Source: Kribbella catacumbae DSM 19601 (GTDB lineage Bacteria > Actinomycetota > Actinomycetes > Propionibacteriales > Kribbellaceae). From it: a DNA stretch of 64,000 bases. Within the stretch, counting starts at the first letter, position 1, and the number at the start of each line of letters is the position of its first letter. Positions 52,436 to 62,655 of this stretch are shown here, one piece after another. The position numbers and the translations under genes were made by a program. The stretch is taken from assembly GCF_000372465.1 (NCBI RefSeq), contig NZ_AQUZ01000017.1, positions 62,001-126,000 of the forward strand. The letters are read 5' to 3'. The notes beneath the pieces were generated by a model, which had not been told where the DNA came from, ran no database searches, and worked only from the letters and a program-made list of their open reading frames with translations.

Positions 52436-52491
52436 TCAGTTGCCGGCCGGATGGTGGATGGTCGGTCAGGTGGGCGGAAGCCTTCTAATAG

Positions 52492-53526
<1,035 letters not shown>

Positions 53527-53540
53527 CGGAGGCCCTCAGG

Positions 53541-55166
53541 TCAGCAGCCGTAACGGTCCTTGGTGTAGTAGCCGTTGACGGCCGTGAGGGTGTGGTCGTA
53601 GCAGCCATCGGTGCCAGTCGATCGGTAGCGGACGGTTTGAGTTCCGGTGGCGTGGCGCTGGTCGCGAGGGACGTTGTAGATCCACGAGGCGCGACCGTCA
53701 TACGTGTCGGCCGTACGCCGGTCCGCGAGGGTCACCGGGCCGAGCCGGCTGGTGGTGTGGCTGCGGTCGGCCAGGTCGAGATCGGTGATCACGTCGTACG
53801 CGTCGGGGATCGTTGCGTGCGGCAAGAAGCTGATGTAGCCGTTCTTGCTGTAGGTCAGGTCGGTCCGGTCGACCCGGAGCCCGCTGGTCACGGTGGAGAG
53901 GTCACGCCAGGACGCTTCGAGAGAGTCGCGGGACTCGCCGGCTTCCCAGACATGCACGCTGCTGTTGGTGAGTGATCGCTCGACCGTGGTGGGGATGCGG
54001 CCGGCCGACGTGTCGACGTACCCGCTGATCTTGAGTGACCGGGAGGCCTTCATTTGCACGGATCCCGCCGTGCCGCTGGAGCCCGTGACGTCATCCGACT
54101 TGGTCAGCGGCGACACGGAGTACGAGGTCAGCTTGCCGCTCGTCTGCTTCAGGATCGGGTCGGTCCAGACGTGCAGGTTGGGCACGGTGAACCACCCGCT
54201 CTGCCCGGCTGGTACGCCGACCACGTGGACGCGGAACTCGTGCGGCTTGCCGTCGTTGACCAGGCCGGCGAACGGCGTCAGGTCGTAGGTCAAGGGTTTG
54301 ATGTCGAAGGCGCGCGGCGCGGGCGACGGGCGCCAGGCGTACGGGTTCGACCAGCCGCCCGAGTAGATGTGCGGATACGGCAACGCGATCCCGGCGAGCT
54401 TCCCGTCGATCTGTACTTCGACCTCCCGGTACGGCGACCCGTCCGGGCACGAGTAGCCCGTCGAGGCCGGCGCCGAGGTGTCCCAGAACTCTTCACACCC
54501 GCCGCCGGAGCCCGTCACGTAGACCTCACCGAGTAGGCGGGAGGTGTTGCGCGGCAACGTCGCAGTACCGACGAGGTCGGAGTCTTCGCGTCGCTGGTCC
54601 TGCAAGGGGAGGACGGCGGCCGCAGTACGGGCCGCTGGGGCGCCGAGGCCGGTTGGGTAGAAGTCGAGCGTGACGACGATGTCAAAGATGCCGGTGTAGG
54701 TCTCGTTGACGACGTTGCCGAGCTCCATCACCACGGGCTGGGGAGTGCGGAGCAGAGGGCTGTAGGAGGTGAGGTCCTTCTCGACCTGCCAGCTGATTCC
54801 GTCCGCGCTCGGCTCGGGGGTCGACGTACGGAACACGCCGACGCTGCCGATCGTGATGTGGCCGAGGCGGTCGTACTGGACGCCCTTGACCGAGCCTTGC
54901 AGCCGCAGGACGACCTTCGACCAGGGGCCGCGGCAGGCGGCCGGCGGGGTGTAGGTGGAGGTGTACGGGTCGAAGTTCTTGAACCCGTTCCGGACGATCT
55001 CCACCGAGCAGTGCCTGGTGTGGGGGACCGCGACCGGCGGCGCCGGCGTCCGGGGATCGGAGTAGTCGGAACCGAACTCCGCCGGCGGCGGGACCGCCGT
55101 GGCCGGGGTCAGGACGCCGAGGAAAAGGACGGACAGTGAGAGCATTGCCACAGACCGTGCGCGCAT
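53541..55166 (-). CDS. Secreted peptide-N-glycosidase A (PNGase A)-like protein
   Basis: A 541-residue exported protein from the ATG at 55166 (the frame extends to 55220). The signal peptide is about residues 1-25 (VAMLSLSVLFLGVLTPATAV). The body matches the pattern of peptide-N4-asparagine amidase A: HTRHCSVEIVRNGFKNFDPY, TYTPPAACRGPWSKVVLRLQ, ISWQVEKDLTSYSPLL, GEVYVTGSGGGCEEFWDT and HIYSGGWSNPYAWRPSPAPR. PNGase A releases N-glycans from glycopeptides. In a soil actinobacterium it would scavenge eukaryotic glycoproteins. It converges on asd with only 14 bases between stops. Confidence 0.85.
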   Translation of the reverse strand: MRARSVAMLSLSVLFLGVLTPATAVPPPAEFGSDYSDPRTPAPPVAVPHTRHCSVEIVRNGFKNFDPYTSTYTPPAACRGPWSKVVLRLQGSVKGVQYDRLGHITIGSVGVFRTSTPEPSADGISWQVEKDLTSYSPLLRTPQPVVMELGNVVNETYTGIFDIVVTLDFYPTGLGAPAARTAAAVLPLQDQRREDSDLVGTATLPRNTSRLLGEVYVTGSGGGCEEFWDTSAPASTGYSCPDGSPYREVEVQIDGKLAGIALPYPHIYSGGWSNPYAWRPSPAPRAFDIKPLTYDLTPFAGLVNDGKPHEFRVHVVGVPAGQSGWFTVPNLHVWTDPILKQTSGKLTSYSVSPLTKSDDVTGSSGTAGSVQMKASRSLKISGYVDTSAGRIPTTVERSLTNSSVHVWEAGESRDSLEASWRDLSTVTSGLRVDRTDLTYSKNGYISFLPHATIPDAYDVITDLDLADRSHTTSRLGPVTLADRRTADTYDGRASWIYNVPRDQRHATGTQTVRYRSTGTDGCYDHTLTAVNGYYTKDRYGC

Positions 55167-55273
55167 GTTGCGGAAACGTAATCGAGATGGTGCCCATGGG
55201 CAAGCGAGGACCATGGCCACCGCTGGCTCAGACCATTACTGTTCGGTTACTTGACCCCTCGTGGAGGCCAGAC

Positions 55274-57109
55274 ATGAAGCCCGTTGCCGACGGTCCCCAG
55301 CTTGCGTTGCTCAGCAACCGCAAGGAACACCTTGCACAGATGTTCCTCGACCGCGTCGTCTCGACGCCCGATCGCGAGGCCTTCAGGGCGCCAGCCGCCG
55401 ACGGCTGGCGATCCGTGACCTGGCAGGAGACCGAAGACCTTGTACGGCGTCGCGCCGCGGGCCTGGTCGCGCTGGGCCTCCAGCCGGAGGAGCGGGTCGG
55501 CCTCGCCGCCAGCACCCGGCTCGAATGGGTCCAGTGCTATCTGGCCGGCATCCTCGCCGCGGCCGCGACCACCACGATCTACCCGACAACGATGGCCACG
55601 GACGTCGCGTACATCGTCGCGGACGCCGAAGTACAGGTCATTTTCGCCGAGGACGCCAGCCAGGTCGACAAGCTGCGCGACCACAAGGCGGAGACCCCTT
55701 CCCTGCACAAGGTGATCCTGATCGACGGCGAGCCTGACGAGCGCGACGGCGATTGGGTCATGACGCTGGCCGCACTCGACGAGCTCGGCGCCAAGCAGCT
55801 CGAGGACAATCCGGAAACGGTCAACGAGCGGATCGCGCAGGTCGAGCCCGAGCATCTCTGCACCCTCGTCTACACCTCCGGCACGACCGGCCGTCCCAAG
55901 GGCGTCCGGCTGCCGCACTCGGTCTGGACCTACGAAGGGGCCGCTGTCGAAGGCATCCGGGTGCTCAGCCCGGACGACCTGCAGCTGCTGTGGCTGCCGC
56001 TGTCGCACGTGTTCGGGCAGGTGCTGCTGGCCGTGCAGTTCCAGATCGGCTTCGCGACCGCGATCGACGGCCGCGTCGACAAGATCGTCGAGAACGCCGC
56101 CGTCGTCCAGCCGACCTTCATGGCCGCCGCGCCCCGCGTCTTCGAGAAGGCGCACGGCCGGATCGTGACGATGATGGAGGCCGAGGGCGGGGTCAAGGCC
56201 AAGCTGTTCCACTGGGCGTTCGGAGTCGGCGCCAAGGTGTCGTCGCTCCGCCAGCAGGGCAAGGAGCCGGGCGGCGTACTGGCTGCGCAGTACTCGCTGG
56301 CCGACAAGCTCGTACTGTCGAAGATCCGGGCCCGCTTCGGTGGACGGATCCGCTTCTTCGTGTCGGGCTCGGCCGCGCTGGACAAGCACCTGGCCGAGTG
56401 GTTCCACGCCGCCGGGTTGCTGATCCTCGAGGGCTACGGGCTCTCCGAGACGGCCGCCGGGTCGACGCTGAACCGGCCCGACCACTACCGGCTCGGCAGC
56501 GTCGGGCCGATCTTCCCGGCGTCGGAGTTCAAGATCGCCGAGGACGGCGAGATCCTGATCAAGGGCCCCGGCGTGATGAGCGGGTACCACAACCTGCCGG
56601 ACCAGACCGCCGACGTGATCGACGCCGACGGCTGGTTCCACACCGGCGACATCGGTCACTTCGAGGACGAGTTCCTCTTCATCACGGATCGCAAGAAGGA
56701 CCTCTTCAAGACCTCCGGCGGCAAGTACGTCGCGCCGCAGGTGATCGAGGGCCGCTTCAAGATGATCTGCCCGTACGCCAGCCAGTTCCTTGTCCACGGC
56801 AACCAGCGCAACTTCGTCAGCGCGCTCGTGACCCTGGACCCGGAGGCGATCCAGGGCTGGGCCGACCAGAACGGCTTGGGCGGCAAGTCGTACGCCGAGA
56901 TCGTCACGTCGGAGGCCGCCGAGAAACTGGTCCAGGGGTATGTGGACGAACTCAACTCCGGCCTCAACCGCTGGGAAACCATCAAGAAGTTCACCATCCT
57001 GGACCGCGACCTGACGGTCGAGGGCGGGGAGATGACACCTAGCCTGAAGCTGAAGCGCAAGTACGTCGAAACGACCTACGGGGATCTTCTCGACAAGATG
57101 TACGACTGA
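55274..57109 (+). CDS. Long-chain fatty-acid-CoA ligase / AMP-dependent synthetase
   Basis: A 611-residue adenylate-forming enzyme; ATG 55274 with GTGGAGG upstream. AMP-binding motif YTSGTTGRPKG near residue 200, GYGLSETAAG (A5), DGWFHTGDIG (A7), and DRKKDLFKTSGGKYVAPQ (A8/A10 with the adenylation Lys). Its length and the domain between residues 250-380 fit the FadD15-like long-chain acyl-CoA synthetases of actinobacteria. It activates fatty acids for degradation or lipid synthesis. Divergent from the PNGase A gene. Confidence 0.94.
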   Translation: MKPVADGPQLALLSNRKEHLAQMFLDRVVSTPDREAFRAPAADGWRSVTWQETEDLVRRRAAGLVALGLQPEERVGLAASTRLEWVQCYLAGILAAAATTTIYPTTMATDVAYIVADAEVQVIFAEDASQVDKLRDHKAETPSLHKVILIDGEPDERDGDWVMTLAALDELGAKQLEDNPETVNERIAQVEPEHLCTLVYTSGTTGRPKGVRLPHSVWTYEGAAVEGIRVLSPDDLQLLWLPLSHVFGQVLLAVQFQIGFATAIDGRVDKIVENAAVVQPTFMAAAPRVFEKAHGRIVTMMEAEGGVKAKLFHWAFGVGAKVSSLRQQGKEPGGVLAAQYSLADKLVLSKIRARFGGRIRFFVSGSAALDKHLAEWFHAAGLLILEGYGLSETAAGSTLNRPDHYRLGSVGPIFPASEFKIAEDGEILIKGPGVMSGYHNLPDQTADVIDADGWFHTGDIGHFEDEFLFITDRKKDLFKTSGGKYVAPQVIEGRFKMICPYASQFLVHGNQRNFVSALVTLDPEAIQGWADQNGLGGKSYAEIVTSEAAEKLVQGYVDELNSGLNRWETIKKFTILDRDLTVEGGEMTPSLKLKRKYVETTYGDLLDKMYD

Positions 57110-58154
57110 TCTCGCTGAGGTTCTCCCCACGCCGGCTCCGCCGTCCGCTCCTGCGTCGCGTTCGCTAGCTCCCACCCGCCCCGGGTGCGCGGGCTCCTTC
57201 GTCGCCCGCTTGGTGAAGGCGTTGGGGCGCGGGCCGGCGCGGCGGGGTTGATGTGGTTTGCGTTGTCTCGGTGGGGCGGCCCGGTGTGGTGTGGCCAGCT
57301 TCGTGTGCTGCGGCTGGTTGTTGCCCACCCCTTCCCCGCGGCCCATCTGCCGAGGCCGGCGGGCGGGGGTGGGTGCGGGTCAAGGGTCGGAGATCCTGGA
57401 GGGACGCCGTAGGCGCCCTTGATGCGTGCCGTTCCGGGCAGTCCCTTTCATGGTTGCTAGCGGGCGATGCGGGAACCCACAGGCAGACGGGTGGCCCGGG
57501 CAACCGGGCGAGGCGGGGTAGCCGGCCGTTCCGGTGGGGCGTGTACCAACGGGGTGTCGAGCGTTGACGGCGAGTTCTGCTCTCTTCGACCCGGCACCCC
57601 TGTCGGCATGTGCGCGTCAAGCCAAGGGACGCGCCCAGAACACAGCGAAGCGGAGTGGCGGGCAGGCGTCCCGCCCTGTGGTGGCGGCGCGCTTTCGGGC
57701 CCTGGTGGGGCCCGTCTTGAAGACGTAGAGAAAGTTGTCAGGTATCTGCAGATCGCTGACCATCTAGGTCGCAGCCGGTTCTCGACGACGCAGGATGTCT
57801 AAGAGCCTGTTGGGAGATGGGTCTGGGGTTCGCGTTGTGTCCCGACCGACAGGAAGTAGTGCCAGTTCTGCGGCCGGCCGCGGCCTGCGTGAGCGTGGCG
57901 CGCGGCCGAACGGTCGACTACTTCCTGTCGCTCGGTACACAATCGGCCGCTGCCGAGCCAATTCGCAAAGGCTCCTAAATGGGCAGCACGGCAAAGAACT
58001 CCGGCGCGGCCATTGCCGCGAAGCCAGCTTGAAGGCGCCCTGGGCAGGATCGAGCTAGGGGCGTGGGCAAGGGCAGCGGCCCCGGAACGCCTGTCTTCAG
58101 GGCAGCGGGACGAGCGACGCAGGAGCGAGGTAGCTGGGGGTGGGCGAATCGCGC
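57110..58154. other. About 1 kb without a convincing gene
   Basis: Very GC- and G-rich DNA between the acyl-CoA ligase and the AbiE remnant. Open frames exist in several directions but read as low-complexity Arg/Gly/Pro sequence with no motif. A GGGCCC-TGGT-GGGCCC-type hairpin lies near 57695-57715. The last part (57798-57980) may be a small inverted-repeat element; see the separate entry. Degraded mobile DNA is likely. Confidence 0.5.
57847..57930. repeat. 14-bp perfect inverted repeat, possible MITE core
   Basis: CGACAGGAAGTAGT (57847-57860) is exactly inverted at 57917-57930, with a GC-rich 56-base interior containing GCGGCCGGCCGC. About 50 bases outside on each side are similar ends: AAGAGCCTGTTG near 57800 and its inverted relative CAAAGGCTCCT near 57968-57978. 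This nested symmetry suggests a small non-autonomous insertion element of about 180 bp; no transposase is present. Confidence 0.5.
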
Positions 58155-58155
58155 A

Positions 58156-58859
58156 TCACTCGTTCTCGCGGGCCGATCCCGGGCCGTTGCGGGCCTGCGA
58201 CCAGGTCAGGCGCTGTGGGTTCCAGGTTGCGGTGTTCGAGTTCTTGTCGAGTGCGGGGTCGATGAAGGTTGCGACGAGTTCTGCTGCGGTCTTGGCAGTG
58301 AAGGGTTCGGCTACTGGTACGCCTTTGGCGGTCTGGGAGTAGGTCCGGGTCCAGTCGGCGGGGATGTCGAAGTGCCCGAACGGATCGATGTCGCTGAGGT
58401 TCTGTTTGGCGGCGATCGCGGTCCGTAGCTCGTGCAGGTCCACTGTCTGGGTGTGCGCCAGCACGACGAGCCGGGCTGGTTGTCGCCGAGGCCGGTGGGC
58501 GTGGAGCGGATGAGCCGGAACGTGAGATGGTCACCGAGGTCGACGTCAACCAGCTCGGTCAGTGCTCTCTCAGCCTCGGCGAGATTGGTCGCGTGCTGCG
58601 CTGCGAGGTCCATGTCCTTGGTGGCGCGCGAACGGGGCACGCGGGCGAGCATGCTCATCCCGCCCTTGAGTAGCCACTCGGACTGCTCGCCGTGGGCGAA
58701 GACGCGCGAGAGGAATCGGTCGAAGCGAGCCTGCCGGATCTTGGCGTCGACGCTGGCGGCGCTGACTCCGGGGCCTGCGTGCTGCGCGGCCTTCTTCGCG
58801 GCGTCCTTGATCGCCAGCTCCAGGGATCGCCAGCTGGCGTAGCCCTCGTGCTCAGTTAC
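58156..58859 (-). pseudogene. AbiEii-like nucleotidyltransferase toxin gene, start codon lost and frameshifted
   Basis: Reading down from 58859 the product begins VTEHEGYASWRSLELAIKDA and continues RFLSRVFAHGEQSEWLLKGG then RSRATKDMDLAA, the GG..R..TxDxD nucleotidyltransferase core of AbiEii/AbiGii toxins. The expected first codon is GTA rather than GTG and no other start lies upstream in frame. After about 130 codons (near 58470-58490) the frame shifts; the rest (RLVVLAHTQTVDLHELRTAI to the stop at 58156) continues in another frame. It directly follows the intact AbiEi-like gene. Two independent lesions argue that the toxin is dead, barring sequencing error. Confidence 0.75.
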
Positions 58860-59506
58860 GGTCCCCCTTCCGGGCTGACGCCAGCCAGCTCGAACAGGTC
58901 GTTTGCCAGGGAGATGCCGTCGCTCCGGCGCTGCGCTGCGATGGGGTCGAGGTAAGACGCGAGCCGGCCGGGTGCCACGAGCTTGTCGGCGCGCACCGCG
59001 TCCCGTACGGCGCCGGCGACCAAAGACAGGTCGGTCCCGAGCTCGACCAGGTCCGCGATCGTTCGCTCGACCGTCAGGGTGGGGAGTCCATCGACGGGGA
59101 TCACCTCGTCACGGGTCAGTCGCCGGATGCGCAGGCGCACGCCGGCAAGACGGGTTCCTTTGCGGGCAGGCACCATGAAGTCGAAGCCGTCGAGGAAGTA
59201 GTCACCGACATCGTGAATGATCGCCGCCGTGATGCCAGCCGCCACAATCGATGCGACGCTGGCCCCGGTGCGGGGTGCGATCGCTCCACCAAGGGCCAGC
59301 CAGGTTGCGTAGATCGCCTCGTGATCCTGTGGTGGCGCTCCGGCCATGCGGTACACGCCCTGTGCCACACGCTCGAGCGCACCGGCCGACGCCATCCGGG
59401 AGAGCTGCTTGCGGGAGACGCCGGCGTCCTCGGCCTGGGCGGTAGTGACCAGGCCCCACCGGCGTTCCGCGATGGAGCCGAGCCGTACCAGCGTTGAATC
59501 CGCCAT
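58856..59506 (-). CDS. AbiEi-family type IV antitoxin / winged-HTH repressor
   Basis: A 216-residue protein from ATG 59506. The N-terminal winged helix-turn-helix (RRWGLVTTAQAEDAGVSRKQ, LERVAQGVYRM) is the AbiEi DNA-binding domain. The C-terminal part (LPTLTVERTIADLVELGTDL, AVRDAVRADKLVAPGRLASY) is typical of AbiEi proteins. AbiEi represses its operon by binding inverted repeats and neutralises the AbiEii nucleotidyltransferase indirectly. It appears intact while its partner is broken, so it may now act as a free-standing regulator. Confidence 0.87.
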   Translation of the reverse strand: MADSTLVRLGSIAERRWGLVTTAQAEDAGVSRKQLSRMASAGALERVAQGVYRMAGAPPQDHEAIYATWLALGGAIAPRTGASVASIVAAGITAAIIHDVGDYFLDGFDFMVPARKGTRLAGVRLRIRRLTRDEVIPVDGLPTLTVERTIADLVELGTDLSLVAGAVRDAVRADKLVAPGRLASYLDPIAAQRRSDGISLANDLFELAGVSPEGGP

Positions 59507-59513
59507 AGCAACT

Positions 59514-59544
59514 ATTGTACCCAGTTTCGGGGACAAATGTTGTC
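59514..59544 (-). promoter_or_regulatory. Leaderless promoter and GACAA palindrome of the AbiE locus
   Basis: TACAAT (minus strand, 59519-59514) lies 7 bases from the ATG, so transcription likely starts at the start codon. GACAA-ATG-TTGTC (59532-59544) is a perfect inverted repeat in the promoter, with flanking GGGGA/TCCCC extending the symmetry imperfectly. AbiEi proteins autoregulate through such repeats. Confidence 0.6.
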
Positions 59545-59684
59545 TCCCCTTGTCTGCAGCCTGGAACGGCGGGACTCCTGACGAGAGCTAACCGGTGTGA
59601 GAGATCTGTACGAGCTGGGCCAGTCGGTGTGGGAGAGATGTTAGGAACCGGTACTCCGGGAGCGGCGGCGCCTAGCGTCGGGAT

Positions 59685-59990
59685 ATGAGCATCTCGATGG
59701 ATGATCCCGTCCCGTTATTCGTGCCTACCCGGACCGCCGGGAGCGTCGATGCGGTGGCATTGCAGATCGGCAGGCGCCCAGATGGTGCCCGGGTGGGCAT
59801 CGCGTTCAGCAGTCTCGAATTGTTGCGCGAGGCAACTGGGCCGCGACAGGACTGGCTGCGGATGCACGAGGACGACCTCCGCGAGCTACTGGCACAGGTC
59901 GGCGTCGAGGTGATCCAGCTCGATCCAGTACTGGTCGGCCCCGATGTCAGCGCACCCGCTCCGCAGTTGGTGGGTTCCCATGGCCATTGA
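59685..59990 (+). CDS. SAV_915-family protein
   Basis: A 101-residue acidic protein. The pattern MDDPVPLFVPTRTAG near the start, GARVGIAFSSLELLREATGP in the middle and VEVIQLDPVLVGPD at the end fits the actinobacterial SAV_915 family, similar in layout to SseB-like N-terminal domains. Function unknown. It overlaps the start of a 45-residue membrane protein by 11 bases, implying co-translation. Confidence 0.8.
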   Translation: MSISMDDPVPLFVPTRTAGSVDAVALQIGRRPDGARVGIAFSSLELLREATGPRQDWLRMHEDDLRELLAQVGVEVIQLDPVLVGPDVSAPAPQLVGSHGH

Positions 59991-60117
59991 GCACTACCGG
60001 CACCCGCCAAAGCGGCGTACGAACAATCTGGACCCCGAGCTGGTGGCGATCATCCGCATCCTGGTGGTGACCGGCGCTCTCGCAGTACTACTGGGCGTCC
60101 TGAACCACCTGGTCTAG
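59980..60117 (+). CDS. Small single-helix membrane protein (45 residues)
   Basis: ATG 59980 begins inside the end of the SAV_915-like gene. The product has a basic N-terminus (MAIEHYRHPPKRRTNNLDPE) and one clear transmembrane helix (ELVAIIRILVVTGALAVLLG). Overlap with the upstream gene and the positive-inside layout support a real gene. Its TAG abuts the stop of the convergent small membrane gene on the other strand. Confidence 0.55.
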   Translation: MAIEHYRHPPKRRTNNLDPELVAIIRILVVTGALAVLLGVLNHLV

Positions 60118-60261
60118 CTAGGGGAGAAGGTTGCCGGCGTAGAGGCCGATTGCCATTCCGCTGCAGAGGAGTAGTGCGCTGAGGATGAGCTTGTAGCGGA
60201 AGGCGGACGCCAGGCCTGCGATGGCGAGCATCAGGGCCAGTACCCACAACCCGATCGCCAT
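60118..60261 (-). CDS. Small membrane protein (47 residues) downstream of the APC permease
   Basis: ATG 60261 is preceded by AAGGAG at good spacing. The product is almost entirely hydrophobic with two helices (MAIGLWVLALMLAIAGLASA and LILSALLLCSGMAIGLYAG) joined by a short FRYK turn. It lies 26 bases after the APC permease stop on the same strand, so it is probably the second gene of that operon. Small hydrophobic partners occur with some transporters; a partner role here is inference. Stop codons of this and the opposing 45-residue gene are back to back. Confidence 0.65.
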   Translation of the reverse strand: MAIGLWVLALMLAIAGLASAFRYKLILSALLLCSGMAIGLYAGNLLP

Positions 60262-60287
60262 GGGTCTCCTTGTCGGGGTCGGGGTGG

Positions 60288-62267
60288 TCAGCCGACGTGG
60301 ATGCCGGGCCGCAAGGCGGGGTCATCCTCGTGCTGGCGGATGATTTCGCGGACGACCGGAGCGGTGTCGCCGTGGCCGAGGATGAGGTAGCGGAGCAGGT
60401 GGGTTAGGGGGTTGCCCTCGGACCATTCGAAGTGGCAGTGCGGTCGTACGCCGGTGGTGTCGCGCAGTGTCAGCAGGATCGCGGCGATCGCGTTCGGGGC
60501 CGCGGGGCTGTCGGCTCGGAGGATCCGGTGGCCGTCGACGTCGACACCTTCGACACGGAGTACGTCGCTGAACGTGGAGGGGTCGACGACGTTGATCTCC
60601 AGGAACATCACGTCGGCGTGCCCGGGGACCGGGTCCATCGCGCGGACCTCGGCCTCCTTGGCGGTGTACTCGGCGGCATCGCCGGCCTGCCGCCGGTTGG
60701 CAATCAGGTTGAGGGCTCCGTCGTTGCGGATCGAGTCGGTGATGAACTGACGTGCGATGTCGTCGAACTCGATCCGGTCGGCCCGCAGCTCGGTGGTGCG
60801 CGCCACCCGGGAGATCAGCGAGACGACGACGATGCCGGCGATGAACAGGCCGGAGATGGCGATGCCGTCGGGCTTCTCGCGGATGTTCTCGGCCAGGGCG
60901 TACAGCAGCACGAGGGTGAGTACGGTGAAGGCGATCGTCTGACGCCGCTGCCGCCGGTGCCCTGCCGAGACGGTGACGGCGACAGCACCGGAGACCATCA
61001 TGACCAGGATCCCGGTCGCGTAGGCACCTGCCTGCGCGTCGACGTCAGCACCGAACGCGATGGTGATCACCACGCTGATGGCCGTGTAGACGAGCACGAC
61101 CGGCCGTACCGCGCGACCCCATTCCGGTGCCATCCCGTACGTCGGGAGGTAGCGCGGCACGATGTTGATCAGCCCTGCCATCGCCGACGCGCCTGCGAAC
61201 CAGAGGATCAGGATGCTGCTGATGTCGTACGCCGTACCGAAGATCTCGCCGAGGTGCTCGTGAGCCAGATAGGCCATGGCGCGCCCGTTCGCCGCTCCGC
61301 CTGGCTTGAACTCGTCGGCCGGGATCAGCACGGTGGTGATGAAACTGGTGGCCAGCAAGTAGACGCTCATGATCAGCGCGGCCACGGTGAGAAGCTTCTT
61401 GGTGTTGCGGATCCGGTCGGCCAGCCGCGCCTTCGCGTCCTGACCGTCGGCGGCGACCAGGGGCATCATGCTGACGCCGGTCTCGAACCCGGACAGCCCG
61501 AGAACGAGCAGGGGGAACGCGATGATCGCTGGCCCGATGACCCCGCTGAAGCCGTCCCGGCCTTCGGTCAGCGCGTCGACCCAGGCGGAGAACGCACCGG
61601 CGCCGGTGGCCACGTCGTACAGGCCTACCACCACGACGGCAGCGTTGAGTACCAGGAAGATCCCCACCAGCGGGATGGCGACACCGACCGCCTCGCTGAA
61701 CCCGAGCAGGAACACCCCACCGAGGATCAGCAGCAGGACGACGGTGACCGCGACTTCCTGGCCGTGCAGGAAGTCCGGGGTGTAAGGGTTCTCGACCAGG
61801 TGGACCGTCGCATCAGCCGACGACAGCGTGATGGTGATGATCCACGAGGTCGCCACGAACCCGAGCAGGACCAGCACGAACAGCTTCCCGCGCCAGAACG
61901 GCAGCAAGTTCTCGAGCATGGCGATCGAGCCTTGGCCGTGCGGGCTTTCCTTGGCCACCCGCCGATACATCGGCAACATGCCCAGCAGGGTGAGCGCGAC
62001 GATGAGGAGGGTCGCGAGCGGTGACAGCGCTCCGGCGGCGAGTGCCGCGATGCCCGGGAGATAAGACAGCGTGGAGAAGTAGTCGACCCCGGTCAGGCAC
62101 ATGACCTTCCACCACGCTTGTGGCGGCGCGTGGCCTTCGCCGGTCTCCGGACCAACCGGCTGGACGCGGTGCTGTAACAGCCAGCCCGCAAGCCCTCGAG
62201 CACCAGCCGATTTATCGCCCGGTCCTCTGACTGTCGCCGGTACTACGTACTCGTCTGACGTTGTCAC
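60288..62267 (-). CDS. APC-superfamily permease with C-terminal soluble domain
   Basis: A 659-residue transporter, GTG start at 62267. After a cytoplasmic tail, [20 protein letters not shown] begins the first helix; about 12 helices follow through residue 480 (for example [20 protein letters not shown] with the conserved Gly-Phe-Glu). The last 160 residues are soluble ([20 protein letters not shown] to the stop). This architecture is found in actinobacterial APC permeases resembling KUP/BasC-like transporters. Amino acids or potassium are plausible substrates; sequence alone does not decide. It is followed by the 47-residue membrane protein. Confidence 0.87.
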   Translation of the reverse strand: MTTSDEYVVPATVRGPGDKSAGARGLAGWLLQHRVQPVGPETGEGHAPPQAWWKVMCLTGVDYFSTLSYLPGIAALAAGALSPLATLLIVALTLLGMLPMYRRVAKESPHGQGSIAMLENLLPFWRGKLFVLVLLGFVATSWIITITLSSADATVHLVENPYTPDFLHGQEVAVTVVLLLILGGVFLLGFSEAVGVAIPLVGIFLVLNAAVVVVGLYDVATGAGAFSAWVDALTEGRDGFSGVIGPAIIAFPLLVLGLSGFETGVSMMPLVAADGQDAKARLADRIRNTKKLLTVAALIMSVYLLATSFITTVLIPADEFKPGGAANGRAMAYLAHEHLGEIFGTAYDISSILILWFAGASAMAGLINIVPRYLPTYGMAPEWGRAVRPVVLVYTAISVVITIAFGADVDAQAGAYATGILVMMVSGAVAVTVSAGHRRQRRQTIAFTVLTLVLLYALAENIREKPDGIAISGLFIAGIVVVSLISRVARTTELRADRIEFDDIARQFITDSIRNDGALNLIANRRQAGDAAEYTAKEAEVRAMDPVPGHADVMFLEINVVDPSTFSDVLRVEGVDVDGHRILRADSPAAPNAIAAILLTLRDTTGVRPHCHFEWSEGNPLTHLLRYLILGHGDTAPVVREIIRQHEDDPALRPGIHVG

Positions 62268-62429
62268 GCGAGACAGGATGCATGACCTTCGGGTCGAATC
62301 CGAATCGGTGTTAGAAGCGTGTGAGAAGGCCTCGATCCCGTACCGATTGCCGCTAAGGTACGCCGGTGCAGCCAGGATTGTCGCCCTGGACCACGATCGT
62401 CGAGGACCCGGCTGTTGGCCTTACCCTCC

Positions 62430-62655
62430 TCGGGGTCGCCGAAGACGATCTCCCGCAGGTAGGTCCGCCCGTTGTCGACCTGTTTGCGGTTGCACTCCAC
62501 GACCGGGCGGACGATCGCCATCACCGCGTCGAGTACGTCGGGGATGCTCTCGGCCGCCGACCTGCCTTCTGCGAGCGCTTCGGCGTACGTGGAATTCTGC
62601 ACCAGCAGGAGGAGCTCGCCCTTGGTCTTGGCGTAGAGGAACAGCGTGGCACGAT
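62430..62655 (-). pseudogene. Internal fragment of a TetR-family regulator
   Basis: Reading down from 62652 the frame gives KHRATLFLYAKTKGELLLLV then NSTYAEALAEGRSAAESIPD and ends REIVFGDPEE. This corresponds to the end of the TetR recognition helix (ATLFLYAKTKGELL) and the first ligand-domain helices. The start and first helices are missing where the lipoate-ligase gene begins, and similarity stops after GDPEE. About 75 of some 200 codons remain. Confidence 0.65.

Noticed and set aside
57165-57620. Long minus-strand open frame of 151 codons in the gene desert
   Set aside because: The translation is Arg/Pro/Thr-rich with no hydrophobic core or motif and looks like a GC-rich chance frame.
60432-62024. 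530-codon plus-strand frame opposite the APC permease
   Set aside because: Asp/Arg/Gln-rich complement of membrane helices; no start signal or motif.
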